Shown here: in pieces, positions 11,401 to 24,418 of the stretch
Layout of the letters: each line of letters opens with the position of its first letter
How positions within the stretch are numbered: the stretch's first letter is position 1
Origin: Purshia tridentata
Lineage: Eukaryota > Streptophyta > Magnoliopsida > Rosales > Rosaceae
NCBI GenBank assembly: GCA_003254885.1
Contig: QANT01001891.1
Coordinates: 19,966 to 83,965, forward strand
Length of the DNA stretch: 64,000 bases
Direction of reading: 5' to 3'
Translations under genes and position numbers: made by a program
The notes under the pieces: model-generated
Told to the model about the DNA's origin: nothing
The model's database searches: none
Seen by the model: only the letters and a program-made list of their open reading frames with translations

Positions 11401-14400
11401 ATACATAATTATTTTGCCACTCAAGCTGCGTCCATTGCTGGCCCAAGGGTTCCAGTAACCAGGCCAAAACTTCTTGCTGCTGCTGAATTCTGCACCAAGT
11501 TTTAAAATTTGTATAATAAAATCATTTGATAACAAAAATACAGAGTGGCCTATGTAAGAGAATCATTACCCAGCACCAGAAGCCATGACAAGAAATGCTT
11601 CACCTAGAAGATTATGTTCACCACGATGTAAACGACCTTCTCTTTGCAAAAATGCCATGGTGTCCGCTATACCCTACATAAAACATCACATGACAAGGTA
11701 AATGAACAGAATGATAGTTTCCAGAATTAAATTCATGGGGTCTCCTCAGTAGGGCATGTATTGATAGACAACTTGTTTCCCTCAAAGTGAACCTTGAATT
11801 TTTACATCATTAATAAGGAGATCATTCAAAATTCGAATTTCTTGGATAATAATAATTCGCCGAATTGCATAACCTCAGTTTTTTGTTCTTTCCAATGAGA
11901 AACAAGATTTTATTAAAATCGATAAATTATACAATACAAAACAGAGGACAAAATGTCCACTGAATACCAACACTTTGTGATAACATATCACCCCCTCCCC
12001 CTCCCCTCCCCCCAAATACTCTTCCACTATACACAATGATCTAAATTATTCTGCAGGAAAGCAAGTTTACATGCAAGGTATGTGGTCCTGGCATGGATAC
12101 GACAGATACGCTGATATGTCAATTCTTGAAACAGTTAGGTTGATTTAGCAGAGATAGGGCAGAGATAGGCTATTCAACATATATCTTATAAAAGATTCTA
12201 CGGCTACAATTTCCAATAAACCAATTACACAAAGTGTTTTAACTTAATTTTATGTCTATTCCATACTAAATGGCGTATTATAATATTTAATGTATGACAA
12301 TACTTGTTTATACACAAGTACCAAGAAACTAAAGTCACCTTCATGTGAGGCAGAATACTTTTGTCAGCAGTCTTGGCTATACGAATAAATGATGTACAGA
12401 TTTGCAACCTTGCATACCGTGCACTATTTGTAGATGGATCCTGCTAAAAAATAATAAGCTTTTTAAGATTATCCAAGAAAAATTTGAGTATCAAAGTGAA
12501 ATTAGATAATCGAAACCAACCTTAACAACAAAAGGAAGTGAATTTAGGAGCTCAAATAATTTATTGATGACACTGCCCGCTGCATCTGGGAAAAACTTTA
12601 AAAATGGACCCATTGCATCCAAGTAGTGCCCAAGTACTTCCACAAGGGCTGGCTCTGTCCACTTCAAAGAAAGAAGTTGCTGGAGCAAACCTTTAAGTCA
12701 TGTAACTAGGTGTGTTAGAAACCCAAGATATAAAAATCCAAAGCTCTAGCAACATATAAAGAAGCTTCCAAATAAACCTTCAAATATTCTGCACACTCCC
12801 AGTTGAACTTCAGAACAACCCCCACCAATTTCATTTGATCCATCGAAAATAGTGCTTACAACAATTTCTAAAGCCGACTGCATGCTTTCCATCACAGCTA
12901 ATTCCTGGAATTAGACAGAAGATGGTCATAAGAACCATCAATGCAAGAGATACTGGCAACTCCAAAGACATCAAATCAAATCGAGAAAAGTGCTTCTAAC
13001 CAAACCTGAGAAGGCATTGGAGACAGCAAGAGGCTTTTGATGATTGTATCGATTCTTTCACAAACCTTAGCACCAGCTATAAGAGGCTTGTATGAAGTGA
13101 CAAACTTGATCAGTTCTAACTGCATTAAAACAATGCATCAGTGGGACATACTTTTGAAAAATACAGGTCAAGGAAGGCAAACTGGCTATTCTTATAACCT
13201 CTGTTCAAAAGAATCATAAAAGAATCTCATCCCAATATCACCTGGCCAATACTATTATAAACCAGAGCAGAGAAAGAAATCTCTATATGATGCAAGAGAA
13301 CATGAATGTTTAATATGAAGAAAAAGATGAGCAAGATTTCAGGGTAGATTTCAGGGTTATTGTACAGCTCCTCTAATATGAGCGACAGTTACTAACACAA
13401 TCAAGGAATGGGCCCATCCATCCATGTTTCTGCACATGGATTTAATAGAAGCCTACTCCACAGAAATCATACATGTCGTACTAACTTTAATACTTTCTGA
13501 ATCATAAGAAGCCCAATCTAAGCTATGATGCAGAAAACAAAGATATCCGAATTCATATCTATGAATTACTTACCAACTTTGAACGATACTGGCCAAAATT
13601 TCCCTTGCCCTCAACATCATCACTCCATAACTCTAATGGACCCAAACAAAATGTTGCTGCATTAACCTTTTCTCTCCTGAGCATGTGTTGGAAAGATACA
13701 TCCAGAATTACACTACATATGTCATCATTCACAAAACTTAAGATCTTCCTCTTTTCATTATCAACTGGGTCAGAACAAAAGCTCATAACTTTGACACCAG
13801 AACCATCTCCAGTTGAGTGTGCAAAAGCCTTTGTTCTTGATATCAAGTCTCTCATTAGTCCCTAAACAAGTGTACAAAGATGATCAAATATAGCAATATA
13901 TGGCATAGCCTCTATTATTGACACATTATGACATTAACTTGGAATATTGTATTCATACCAGCCAAAAATGGAGAGATTGAAAATGAAGAGCTAGCTTAAA
14001 ATGTTGAAAAAACCCCAGCATCTGAGAAAATAAAATAAGTTATATTGTATTTCAATATCCATTACTTGCTAATGTTCAATAAACGGAAAAAAAAAAAAAA
14101 AAGTTCNAAAAAAAAAAAGTTCCATGACATAAGGTATGTTCCCCCTAACGGCTTTCACACACACATTCTTCCTATATATGTGTACATAAACAAACAAACC
14201 CTGATGTTCTAGTTACCTGTTGCAAATAAAGAGGTAGCATGGTGCTATCACCAGCAATACATTGCAAGTTTGTAGAGCCCAAAGACACCATACTTTCACA
14301 TATATATTCCGCAAACTCAATATCACTTTCATCAATTACCCCAGCACTAGGGCTAGATCTGTTCAAAAATTCTTTGGAGACATTCATCAATATCTGAAAG

Positions 14401-17400
14401 ATATTACTCATTGCAGAATCATATTCAGGAACAGAAGTATCAATAGGTCTCTTCCTGCATGTCATAATTCAGAATCACAAAAATGTCGTGAAATTTCTTA
14501 ACAAGGGGGAAAAGAATGCTTTATAACTATATAGAACATTGAACAAGCTATTGAAAATAGTATAGTGCATACCTTGGGGAAACAAGTTTGAAAAACTCAC
14601 AAGCATGAAGACGGAAGTCAGGTGAAGAAAGTAAGAAACCACACCTGGGCAGGCAGAGAGAGAGAGAGAGTATATGAAACTGACACTTTCCAATGGCTTC
14701 AAATCAGACTCTGTCAAAACTTCAAAGAAGGATACCATACCCATGAATTATACCATATTTAGCAAGATCAGGCAATGGAGCCCATTCAGAATATGCATTT
14801 ATAGCATTCAAAATAGCTGTTACTGTGGCTACATGCTGTTTCGCAAGGTCCAAATGTTGATTTCCTGCTTCACCAAATGCAGCTCCATAGTGCCTCTCTA
14901 GCAACTGCATCACATAATCAAGCCATTATGATAATGCCATTATTTGCATTTTCCATTAAAAGTAAAGGACCCAGCTTACGGTGTATAATAGAGGTAAAAT
15001 TTCTGGTAAAGACTCAGTCAGTCCACGCAACAATAGCCTTCTCCGATCACCTGTATTAACCATTCAGAATCAGACAAAGGCATGCAGCAATCTAAATACA
15101 GAAAAAGCATCACTAATCCACACACGCACTCCACTCCCAATTCACGTCATAAAAAAGAAGAGTGCAGAAGACATCTTTCTGGATAAACCTTCCAAATCTT
15201 CATTGTGAACGGTAATATCTTCAGGAAGCCACCTCAGCATCATGGAGACCAACTCAGCCTAAAAGAAGATTAAAAGAAGAGGTAATTTGCATTATGCATT
15301 TTTAAAATGAAATATAGTTTGAACTAGGGGAAATAATATTACCTGTATAGGACCCTTGCCAGATAAGGAAACCAGGGTTGGAAGCAGTTCTTGCCATAGA
15401 TTTAGTCCTTCTCTTCTAACTATCTATAACAGTGGAAAACAAGTCAGTATTACAGCATAAACATAAGCTTGGCAGTTTAAAAAAAGTCAAGAGGAATGCT
15501 GCATAAACCTCAGCAACAAGGGCTGCTGTCTGACTTTTCAAAGCCCACTCCTCGCTAGGATTTGCAATATCGGACATTATATCAACAGTGACATTTGCAA
15601 AGTTTCTACGTTCTGTAGGGCTTAATTCCTCCCACCGCAACCGAACCAAATGCTGCACAAACATATTTCTATTCTGGTGATGCCACTCAATTATCACAGA
15701 ACTTTACATGGTTATATAATTAGATGCTAATTTTCAGGTAGATTTAAAAAGGGCAGTTGTACCATTTGACTACTAGAAGGGAGGAGAATGAAAACCTATT
15801 TTGGTGATCTTTGTCACAAGCACATTAGCATCAAACTGAGATTTTGGGAGGGAATTGAAATTATATCTCTCTTTGTAAAGCTTCAACCTTTTCTTTAGTA
15901 GAAACTACATGAACATTGCCCTTCTTCCTTTATTATGATGCCAATCAGGTGGGAACAAAACTTGAAATATGAAATCATACCGAGGCAGTTGGATGTTAAA
16001 GGAATTTAGTCCCAACACAATTTAGACAACTTGATCATAGATCTTATTATCAAACCAACTAATTGCCATCTCCAACAGTTCAACTAGACCACTTAAATAG
16101 TTACAGAACATGATATAATCTCATACATTATTAAACAAAACAAAAGAATAATTGTAACGATTAAGTTTTAATTCCTAGTCAACTAAACCTTGTACTTTCT
16201 GATATAAACCTTCAACAATAGCCTTTGGGTCATGTGGAAACAGAAAGATACTAATAAGTCAAATAAAAGGCTATATAAAGACCATTCATATGAGCATAAA
16301 CCTGTAACATTTTAAATGCATGCAACCGAATTTCGGAAGACCAATCCTTTTTCACCAGAAGGAACGATGTCTTTGCCAAAACCCGTACATCTCCGGCTTT
16401 AATCTGGACAGTGTGAACAGAAGGTAATGATCAACAATGAAAAATAATAACTGGTAGATACAGCTGCTTAAACCAATCAATAGATTGCATGACATCATAA
16501 CCTTAGAGTTCAACATTTATAAATTACAAAAGTTAACATACCCCACAGTAAAACAATGAGATCATCCAATAAACTCTGTATACTGGAAATTTATGGAATT
16601 TTTTAAATTTCATGAAGCTATACAAGAGAAAATCATGTGATTAGATCAATGGTATTCATATCTTTTTTTTGAAGAGAATGGTATTCATATTTTTCAAAAC
16701 CAAACTTCCTAGTATGGTGACATATTCCTTGATTTTCAAAATTTTCTCAGAAAAAAAAAAAGAAAAAGAGAAAGTAACATGTTCTCAAGTATCTCCCAAA
16801 ATGCACACATTAGTGCTCAAATTTGAGCTAATTTAGACCACTAAAGAGTAAACTTCGATCTTAAGTTCTGAAGATAAAAAAAAAAAAAAAAAAAAGAGAA
16901 AGTAACATTTTCTCAAGTATCTCCCAAAATGCACACATTAGTGCTCAAATTTGAGCTAATTTAGACCTCTAAAGAGTAAACTTCGATCTTAAGTTCTGAA
17001 GATTCTACCAATCAAATGCTAGTACTGCTCTTGAACTTTAATCAAATTATTAATCACCGCTGGAAAGTGCATATTTATTAAATCAAAATCCCCATGATTT
17101 TTTAAAAATTAAGAAAACCCACCATTTGCAGTTTTATACAGAAAATTAGAGAAATAATGGCATACAGTACCCCTCCATTCTGTATCACACAGTAATTCAA
17201 TCACTAATTCACAATCCCTATAACTCAATCGAAACACTAAACACTGCCAAACGCATAATATTAATCTAAACCCAACAAAAACATAAACATATCCCAACCA
17301 CTTCGAAAATAAAAATCGCATTTAAAATTCTCAAATTCACAAACTTCATATAAAGTTCAAAACCGCGCAAGCACAATAAACCAATATTGTTCGCAAAAGC

Positions 17401-17652
17401 CAGCCAAATTACAAATATCAACATTTCCAAAACCCCAACTGAGCCAAAACGATCACAAAGTTAACTTATAATTCTAATAAAGCACTGAGAGAGTGATCAC
17501 AGGTAAAGTTATTAAAGAGAGAGAGGGCGTACGGATTCAAGGAAAGCGACGGCTGCCTTGCGAGCGTCTGGAGAAGAGCTCCAGTCGAGAGCTACTGCAA
17601 TGGCTTGGGCCACGTTGCTAGCCACGTTGCTGCTATTGTTGCCCTCTTCCAT
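8451..17652 (-). CDS. HST: HASTY, exportin-5 orthologue
   Basis: Karyopherin of the exportin-5 family; in plants it supports miRNA accumulation, export and movement. Twenty-two exons: 17533-17652, 16302-16403, 15509-15652, 15343-15423, 15189-15258, 14980-15050, 14741-14904, 14573-14644, 14217-14454, 13959-14021, 13574-13861, 13006-13119, 12778-12904, 12521-12690, 12339-12440, 11570-11673, 11195-11489, 10828-11072, 10206-10709, 9780-10074, 9489-9672, 8451-8530. They total 3633 bp, 1210 residues, with every phase consistent. The start MEEGNNSSNVASNVAQAIAV and the block HLVRLRWEELSPTERR match the importin-beta N-terminal repeat of HASTY. The end is TRPRSTVNIAETRVDEGDTV followed by GLAAIL. The last exon is separated from the others by a 958-bp intron that carries a MITE; reading through the donor at 9489 would give a false C-terminus. 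A (GA)n run marks the 5' UTR. Gene looks intact. Confidence 0.92.
8602..9248. mobile_element. MITE with long inverted repeats and 9-bp target duplication (Mutator-like)
   Basis: The element of 647 bp lies inside the last intron of HASTY. It is flanked by ATTTAGTAT at 8593-8601 and 9249-9257, a 9-bp direct repeat typical of Mutator-like insertion. Its ends are inverted (AAAATGCTTGG at the left, CCAAGCATTGTCC at the right), and the inverted similarity continues inward through the CTCAAGCTTGAGGA blocks and the 'aaagatcat...' segments for roughly 200 bp. No transposase ORF is present, so it is non-autonomous. Inside, a segment of about 175 bp (8704 onward) is repeated at 8879 onward, with extra short copies of 'atagttaaaagaccaaaccatgt'. 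Confidence 0.8.
14107..14107. other. Single ambiguous base between repeated flanks (assembly join)
   Basis: One N lies between two copies of a poly(A) run plus 'agttc', inside a HASTY intron (between exons 14217-14454 and 13959-14021). The repeated flank suggests two contig ends overlapping rather than a true duplication. Confidence 0.6.
16763..17003. repeat. Tandem duplication in HASTY intron 1
   Basis: Two nearly identical copies, offset 128 bp (for example AGTAACAT at 16773 and 16901), separated by a poly(A) run of about 20 bases at 16875-16895. Only a few substitutions separate them, so the duplication is young. Confidence 0.85.
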
Positions 17653-17746
17653 TGCTTGCTCACTGGTTTCTATGGTTGTAGCCAAGCTTGTTTTCGGTTT
17701 TCAGAGAAGAAATAACTGAGATTATTGAGGGTTTCACAGTGACAGA

Positions 17747-17749
<3 letters not shown>

Positions 17750-17777
<28 letters not shown>
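17750..17777. repeat. (GA)n microsatellite in the HASTY 5' region
   Basis: About 14 GA units roughly 100 bp upstream of the HASTY start codon; on the gene strand it reads as a CT-rich tract, common in plant core promoters and 5' UTRs. Confidence 0.85.
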
Positions 17778-17781
<4 letters not shown>

Positions 17782-18900
17782 GCTGTGCTTAGTGGCGGTT
17801 TACATTAGACAATACAAATTACAACCTGTCAACTTTCCTCCGTCTTTTGCCCCCTACAACCTTAGCTTTTTTCTTCTCTCTTTTTCCTTTCGATTTTTTT
17901 CTCTTTGCTAAGCAATACAAAATCAAAGATTTTCTTAAATAATACTAAAGAAATCAGATAATTTCAAGATGATTATGTTATTCTTTATTTTCTTTTAATT
18001 ATTATGAAAGTTATTTATAAATAATCAAGTGTAATACTTAACGGTTTTTCAAATGCTAATACTAATAATCACGTACATATAACGTGTATATAAAGAAAGA
18101 TTAGTCTCTTAATGTGTCTTCCCCGCACATATTAGAAGTCATTCTCTATTGTGGCTAAAGAATAAAACGTGTTCGTTACAAGAAATTTTTGCCTTTTTTA
18201 ATGTTATTTAATTGTTTTAGACTTTTAGTTTAGTGTTTTGTCTCTTTTGAATTAAATTAAACTATTGTAATTATTTTCTAATAAAGGATGCTTTGGAAAC
18301 TTTGAAAAAAAAAAAGAGTCAAACAAATGTTAGAAAAAAAGGTGAGGCAAGTTGGATAAAAATTATAATCAAGGAATTGGATTTTAAATTTTAAGAATTT
18401 CAAAATATAAAAATTTAAGGAAAATTTCAAAAAAATTCAGCTTTGTTAAAAAATTTAAATTAAAACAATTGAAAATTTTAATAAAATTTTAACATTATAG
18501 TATTTAGTATAGATTCGAACAAGAAGCTATTGAGAGTGCCAATCCCTTGCACTAGGAGGTCACCTACCTCGAGAAGTTATTCTCTTAGTGAAAAATCAAA
18601 AGCTGACCGAAAACAAAGAATTGAAAAATCAAAAGCATTAACTCAAAGCAGACAGATGAGGCTCTTGATGATTTATTAAATCGTTTTACTATTCTAAACA
18701 GTAAGTTTCCAACACCACAAATTTGGAAAAATAATCAAGACGAAAATATACATAATAGAGGCAATATCTCTCACCAATTCACCATCCAACAAATTGAACA
18801 TGAACAAAAAAATCATTATCTTCTAAAGATGGGGAAAAAAAAAAAGAAGAAGAAGAATCGTAAATGAAATTATAAATCGAAAAATTGTTTGTACCCCTCT
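17778..18900. other. Intergenic between HASTY and the CRK kinase
   Basis: Contains the HASTY promoter side (left) and the 3' flank of the kinase (right). AT-rich; no ORF or RNA gene could be supported. Confidence 0.5.
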
Positions 18901-19046
18901 AATGAAACAATTACACTGTGTGAGAAGAAGCTGGGGTTGAATAATTCACTTTTATCCAGTAACAATAACACTCCCACGGAGTAGGATTGGAAGTGGCGTC
19001 CAACTGTCCACAATTACGTTCCCACTTCCTCGGTATTAAGTCAGGT

Positions 19047-22000
19047 TTAAGCTGCGCCTTTTTTTCCTCTAATCCGAGCATCATGATGTTTCTCTTTATG
19101 GGTTCTGGTATGCGATTTTGAAGGTTTCCGTCTTGGACCACCAACACTAGTGGAGTCAACCAGCGGGCCTGACCAAGTTTGTATTGGTTCTTTAGGATAA
19201 CTGAATGAGGTTGTACTGAATGGTACATCTGGAGGAACAATGGCAGGATCAATATGATGTGAAGATCCCAGAGGGTACCCAACTGCCCCATCCTGGTGTG
19301 GCGGAGGAAACTTTTCGCTTTTGCTCTTTGCATTTGCATGCGTAATTAGACGCCTTCTCTGTTTCAGAAGAAAACCAATGCATTAACATACTAAAATCTA
19401 AACCTGAATCAAATAACTAATTCCAAAATTCTTCAAATGGACATGTTATCCCTAAGCTTGTAGAGCTTTTAGATTATGTGTGGCAAGTAGACAAGCATAG
19501 GCTGCATTGTCAAGCATGTTGAATTGGCAAACCGAATAGGTTAAGTTCAATGCAACCAGTACCATTGACATCTTATCAGTACTCTTTGAATAATGCTAGA
19601 CCACTTCTTTTGATTATCTTTTTGTACAGGATTCCATAATCTAAAAGTATCATTAAACAAATCAAACTGCCAAAGTTAAAAGATGAAAATGAGTGATAGA
19701 AGCAACTTATCAGACATACATCAATATTAGATTGAAGCTCGGCATTGGCTTCTGGAGCTGGCATACCCCTAGGAGCACGTTCGCGTGTGCGCGTTTTCTT
19801 TGCACCATCAGCCTGGGCTCTACCAGCAGCTCTTAGTCTGCGCAACGATAAAAATTATGATTCTCAGATTTCACGCATCGTTACAGATAAGCAAGTTTAT
19901 GAAATTAATTTCACATATACTCACACCTCAAGCAATATGCCTGATTTATTCTAAATAAGTAGCTATTAACAACAAGATATCAGAAGTTGGTAAAAAGCAA
20001 ATTCTACAAGATCCATACCTACGAGCTTCGTCATCCCGGCGTTTAGCATCAATTTCTTTGGTTGGGGGATATTGTGGAAGGCTAGAAGGTTCACAAGCAT
20101 GAGGCTCTGTTATGAAAAACTGCAAATGAGGAAGGGAAGAGAAAAACAGCGAATATAAGCACATTTCTCAGAAGGAACCATCAACCAAATTAGCTTCACA
20201 TGGAACCAATCAACTGGAACACAGTATGCATGATTGTCGCCAATGCGGCCATGGATTGGCATATGGAACCAATCAGCACAACAATAGTGACGGTTAAGGA
20301 AAACACTACCAGTTAAGACTTGGACCCTAATTCTACACAGGTAAGTAGGTGACAGTCAAAGGGTTACAGCGTTTAGTTTCATTAACCATTCCAGACCACA
20401 ATGACCTAACATAAATCAAGGAAACGTTGAAAGTACATAGACTGGCACAAAAAACTGGTTTTACAAGGTAAAGGACAGTTGTGTTGTCACACCATCACCC
20501 ACATATTTGAGGCAAGTTTTTTGAACGACTGGCATTAAAGAGCTGCATGGGCAAACACATCAGTTTATTAATTTTTTTTTTCTTTGGGTCTTATCTAAAT
20601 CCAGCAAGTCTACAAATCAAGAAATCAAGATGCATTACGGTTGATTGATTGTAGAAAGAAATAGAATAAATGGAAAGAAGCCATAAAATCAAGATCTTGA
20701 AATGAGAAAAGATGGAAACACCAAACAGCATATTGATTAGAGAAAAAACAATGGTCATAGTGTTAGACCTCACCTCACTTCTTAATGCAGCTGTGGCTGT
20801 CTGACGCTCTGCTGGATCAATTGCAAGAAGAGATTCAATAAGGGGCAGTGATGATGGGGGAAAATCTTTAAATGTCTCTCTTATTGATCTTCTGTAAGGC
20901 TCCCGGGGCTTAAATAGAGTTGCGTTGGGCAACCTCGCTTTTTTCCAGTATTCATCTGAAGGTGACCCACAGAGTTTGTATATCTTGTGTAGTTGCTCCA
21001 CCTATGTGAGCAGTAAAGCTGTTAGACATGCTCTACATTCGGTAGTTAAAATATTTATGATGGAAATGCAGTAAACAAGGAATACCGTATAATGTCCATA
21101 ATATGTAAACATATCTGCATACATGTATATTAACCAACTAAACACAAGAAAAGATTTTTGTCTTAAAGCTAGAATGAAAGTCAACTCAGCGACCATTCCA
21201 AAGCAATAATTCCTTCATATACCATGGGAGAGACATTAGGAAAAACAACTTAGACATGATTTTAAAGCCAAAGCAAAGGCAATAACTATAAATTACCGGG
21301 CAATATTTCTATTTTAAATATTTGCAGTTAATTTTTTTTTTCACAGATTCTCTTACTAAGCAAGGACAAAAGTAAAACCCAAAAAAAGAAGGTTAAAAAG
21401 TTACCTCTGTACGACCAGGCATGATAGGCTTCCCAGCTAGTAACTCTGCTAAAATGCAACCTGCACTCCAGAGGTCCACACCCACACCATAGTCGGTAGC
21501 CCCAAGAAGAAGCTCAGGAGGTCGATACCATAGAGTAACCACCCGACTAGTCATGGGGTGCTTGTGGTTTGGATCAAAGAAAGAAGCCAGTCCAAAGTCA
21601 GCAATCTTAAGTACTCCTCCATTGTCAATCAGAAGATTTGATCCCTTAATATCACGATGAAGCACACCACGGTTATGACAGTGCTCAAGTCCAGATAGTA
21701 GTTGATGCATGTAACACTTGACCTGAAATGTGAGGTGCATGCATCAAATTACGAGAATATCAGAATGGTTGCTATAAACCTTTAGTAGTACAAGTGTTAA
21801 TTGGATTTCAAAGTTCGGGAAAATACTGTCTAACCTGAGGTTCTGTGAATTTAATTTCTGGGCTTGCAGCAAGTCCAGCTAGATCATGCTCCATGTATTC
21901 AAACACCAGATACAAACTACATGACATCCTTGACGTAACCAACCCCTCCAACTTTACAACATTAGTATGATCCAGCCTCCGCAAAATTAGAATTTCCCTA

Positions 22001-22916
22001 GCCATAAATTTCACGCTCTCAGGTTCCAAATTGTCAAATCTAACTTTCTTTAGAGCAACAATTTTTCCCGTCAACATATCTTTAGCTTTGTACACATTAC
22101 TATATGTTCCTGACCCAATCTAACATTAGGAAGAAAAATTAAAGTTAAAAAAGCAAAAGAAAGAAGGGACTAAAATAATGCACAAAAATAAATACATAAA
22201 TTAAGAGCACAGCAATGCATAATGAAACATCCATTAAAAAATGATGTGACCCATCAAGTTTAGTTCCATCTTAACTAATCAAAATTGTGCAATTAATTGC
22301 AAAACTGTTATGGCCACATCATTCAAGATAGGCATTCCAAATAGGATGTTCTCCAAGAATACATCTCAAATGACTTGACCAATCACGCTTTCCCTTACAA
22401 TTCATAACAAATTACCATAATTATGTCGTCAGTTCCAAAAAGCCATTGTTAATAAAATTCCAAGAGACCATCTTCGCCACATCATGTGAGAAATCAAAAT
22501 GAAAGAAAGAATTTCACTTGAGGGTAAAACAAAGAAAAGCTCACCTTATCAATTTTCTCAAACGTGTCTGCTTTCCGTGGAATCCACCCATTGAGAGCCT
22601 CCCCGCACACTCCTGTAAGCCAGGGTGGCCACCCTGCTGCCACCTGCTCACCACGCAATTGCTTTGGTAGATTACTCAACCTTGGGTTTGGCTTGGACCT
22701 CCTTCTCTCCCCCCTTGGAGGCCGCTGACCCCCATCACCATTCTCCTCCTTCTGAGCCTCACCCCCACCAACGTGAACCTCACCAATACCACTATCTACA
22801 TTTCCCACCACAACATCACCTACCTTCCTATTAGGTTCTACACTCGAATCCTTCCTCTCCCCCTTAGACTCAGACTCTACTCCTGAGGACGCTTCTCTGC
22901 TAATCACACAGCCCAT
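19047..22916 (-). CDS. Cyclin-dependent-kinase-like Ser/Thr kinase (CRK/CDKC-like group), myristoylation motif
   Basis: Seven exons: 22545-22916, 21835-22119, 21405-21722, 20774-21001, 20019-20119, 19720-19837, 19047-19358; 577 residues. The N-terminus MGCVISREASSG fits an N-myristoylation/palmitoylation signal, so the protein is likely membrane-tethered. The kinase domain begins near residue 120 with IGSGTYSNVYKAK, then VALKKV (Lys about 148), HRDIKGSNLL (Asp about 243), DFGLASFFD (about 261) and VVTLWYRPPELLLG, all catalytic motifs intact. The C-terminal extension has EARRLRAAGRAQ, ERAPRGMPAPEANAELQ, ITHANAKSKSEKFPPPHQDG and QTWSGPLVD, which mark the plant group around Arabidopsis At1g54610. 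The end at 19047 uses the TAA after RIRGKKGAA. Substrate and cyclin partner unknown. An intron between the last two exons holds a dispersed repeat. Confidence 0.9.
19443..19640. repeat. Dispersed repeat, copy A (in CRK intron)
   Basis: Shares blocks with 25650-25890: 'tagacaagc', 'ggctgcatt.tcaagc', 'tggcaaaccga', 'taatgctaga' and 'cttcttttgatta'. Order and spacing are kept, with insertions in the second copy. Probably a relic of an unclassified non-autonomous element; ends not defined. Confidence 0.55.
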
Positions 22917-24418
22917 TTCTTGAATCTAAGCCTCATCTCTCAACATGTTCTATACCAAAAGCTCTTCCTTTACTCACAAACTATTCACTACAAAACCAAC
23001 CAATTTTCAAGCATAGATGGTTAAATAAATACCCTTAACAAATCTACAACTTAAAGCCCCAAGAATCAGTCTATATAACTAAAAATTATCAAAAAGTGAG
23101 TATAATAACTTCCACGGATCAATCTGTTCGCAAAAAAAGTAAATAAATGCCAGTGATCAAAACCCCAATACAAAAAATCATCAAACTAACATTAAATGCA
23201 AGAAAGAGTAGCTGAAAGTTAAAAGATGAGGCAAATAAGAATTGGCTTTCTTCGAGATTCACTAACAAAATTGATCTGGGTATAGAGAGAGTAAGTGAAG
23301 ATAGAGATTTTTCAAAGAAAGTGACAGAGTTCTAAAGAGAGAGAGAGACATAGTAAGATGGGAAAAGCAAGTGATTTATAGGAGAGTTTAACTTACTGTG
23401 CTTGAATCTGTGTCTGTGATTGGTAAGATTTGTTATGTTTTTTGTTGTGGTATGGTCTTTGGCGTCCTTTCTGGCTGTTCGGACAAGCGAACGAATAAAA
23501 AGAGTAGCAGATCTCCCAATTTTCACAAGTCAAACCCGACAACTCCCTCTCTAATCTCTATTACTCTCCAAAATAAGGAATGGGTTTATATTACTAAAAT
23601 ATATGGACAGACAGAATGATAGAATTTGTTTTTTATTTTAATTTTTTCTCTTAAAAGTTGTATTTGAGTTTCAATAAAGAGTTACTATATCATTCACAAC
23701 TCTATAAATTTTCCAAATTTGTTCTCATAAAAATGTACCTCTATGAATTTTCCATATCGACACCATAAAAAAATACCTTCTTAAAAACTCTTTCGACATT
23801 TGGGACAAAAAGAAGAATTTGTTGTCGCTATCTTGATTTTTAAATTTTTTCCTTTTATCTCCAAACAAAAATATAAACTTTAACATTTTGAATATAAATA
23901 TTACTAAATTAATAATTAGTTGGTTTGTATATCAAAGTCAAAATATATATTTAAACCAAAAAGATTTTACAATACATTTGTTCTACTTTTATTAAGAGAA
24001 CTCTATTATATCCTATATATAAGCTCATTATAGATCGTGTTTTAAAAAATCTCATTTTATTAAGAAATGAAATTAAAAATGAAAACTAATAAAATTAAAA
24101 AGGTGGAAGAAAACAAAAATATCCAAACCCCACCCTCCACCGTCAGCCTTTGGCCACTTTTCCCTCACACCGCCAACGCAACTCTATCCCTCTCTCTCTC
24201 TTTATTTCCCTCACTTTCTTCTTTGCACCGGAGCCAAACAAAAAAAAAAAAACCATCTAAAATTGATAGGCTCCGCGACAATGCAAAAGTCAAAATCAAT
24301 TTGTTGAGACTTAAGAGAAAGACAATATGAGTTCAAGGCCTCGAAAAATATTATAGCGTCATTGGTCTCTTTGCAAAATGCAAAGTGCTCGAAGAACTGA
24401 ATTCAAGTCTTAAGTTAT
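22917..24418. other. CRK 5' flank and intergenic spacer
   Basis: Holds the upstream region of the CRK kinase, with GA-rich stretches at 23331-23350 that look like a 5' leader. From about 23600 the DNA is AT-rich with no supported gene. A Ser/Lys-rich ORF at 24067-24330 (+) overlaps simple sequence and is not believed. Confidence 0.45.

Noticed and set aside
18911-19339. 142-residue frame at the 3' end of the CRK gene.
   Set aside because: It is the wrong frame of the last CRK exon; the proper frame gives the conserved ITHANAKSKSEKFPPPHQDG sequence.
24067-24330. 87-residue + frame in the CRK/NOP58 spacer.
   Set aside because: Lys-rich and Ser/Leu runs from simple sequence; no support.
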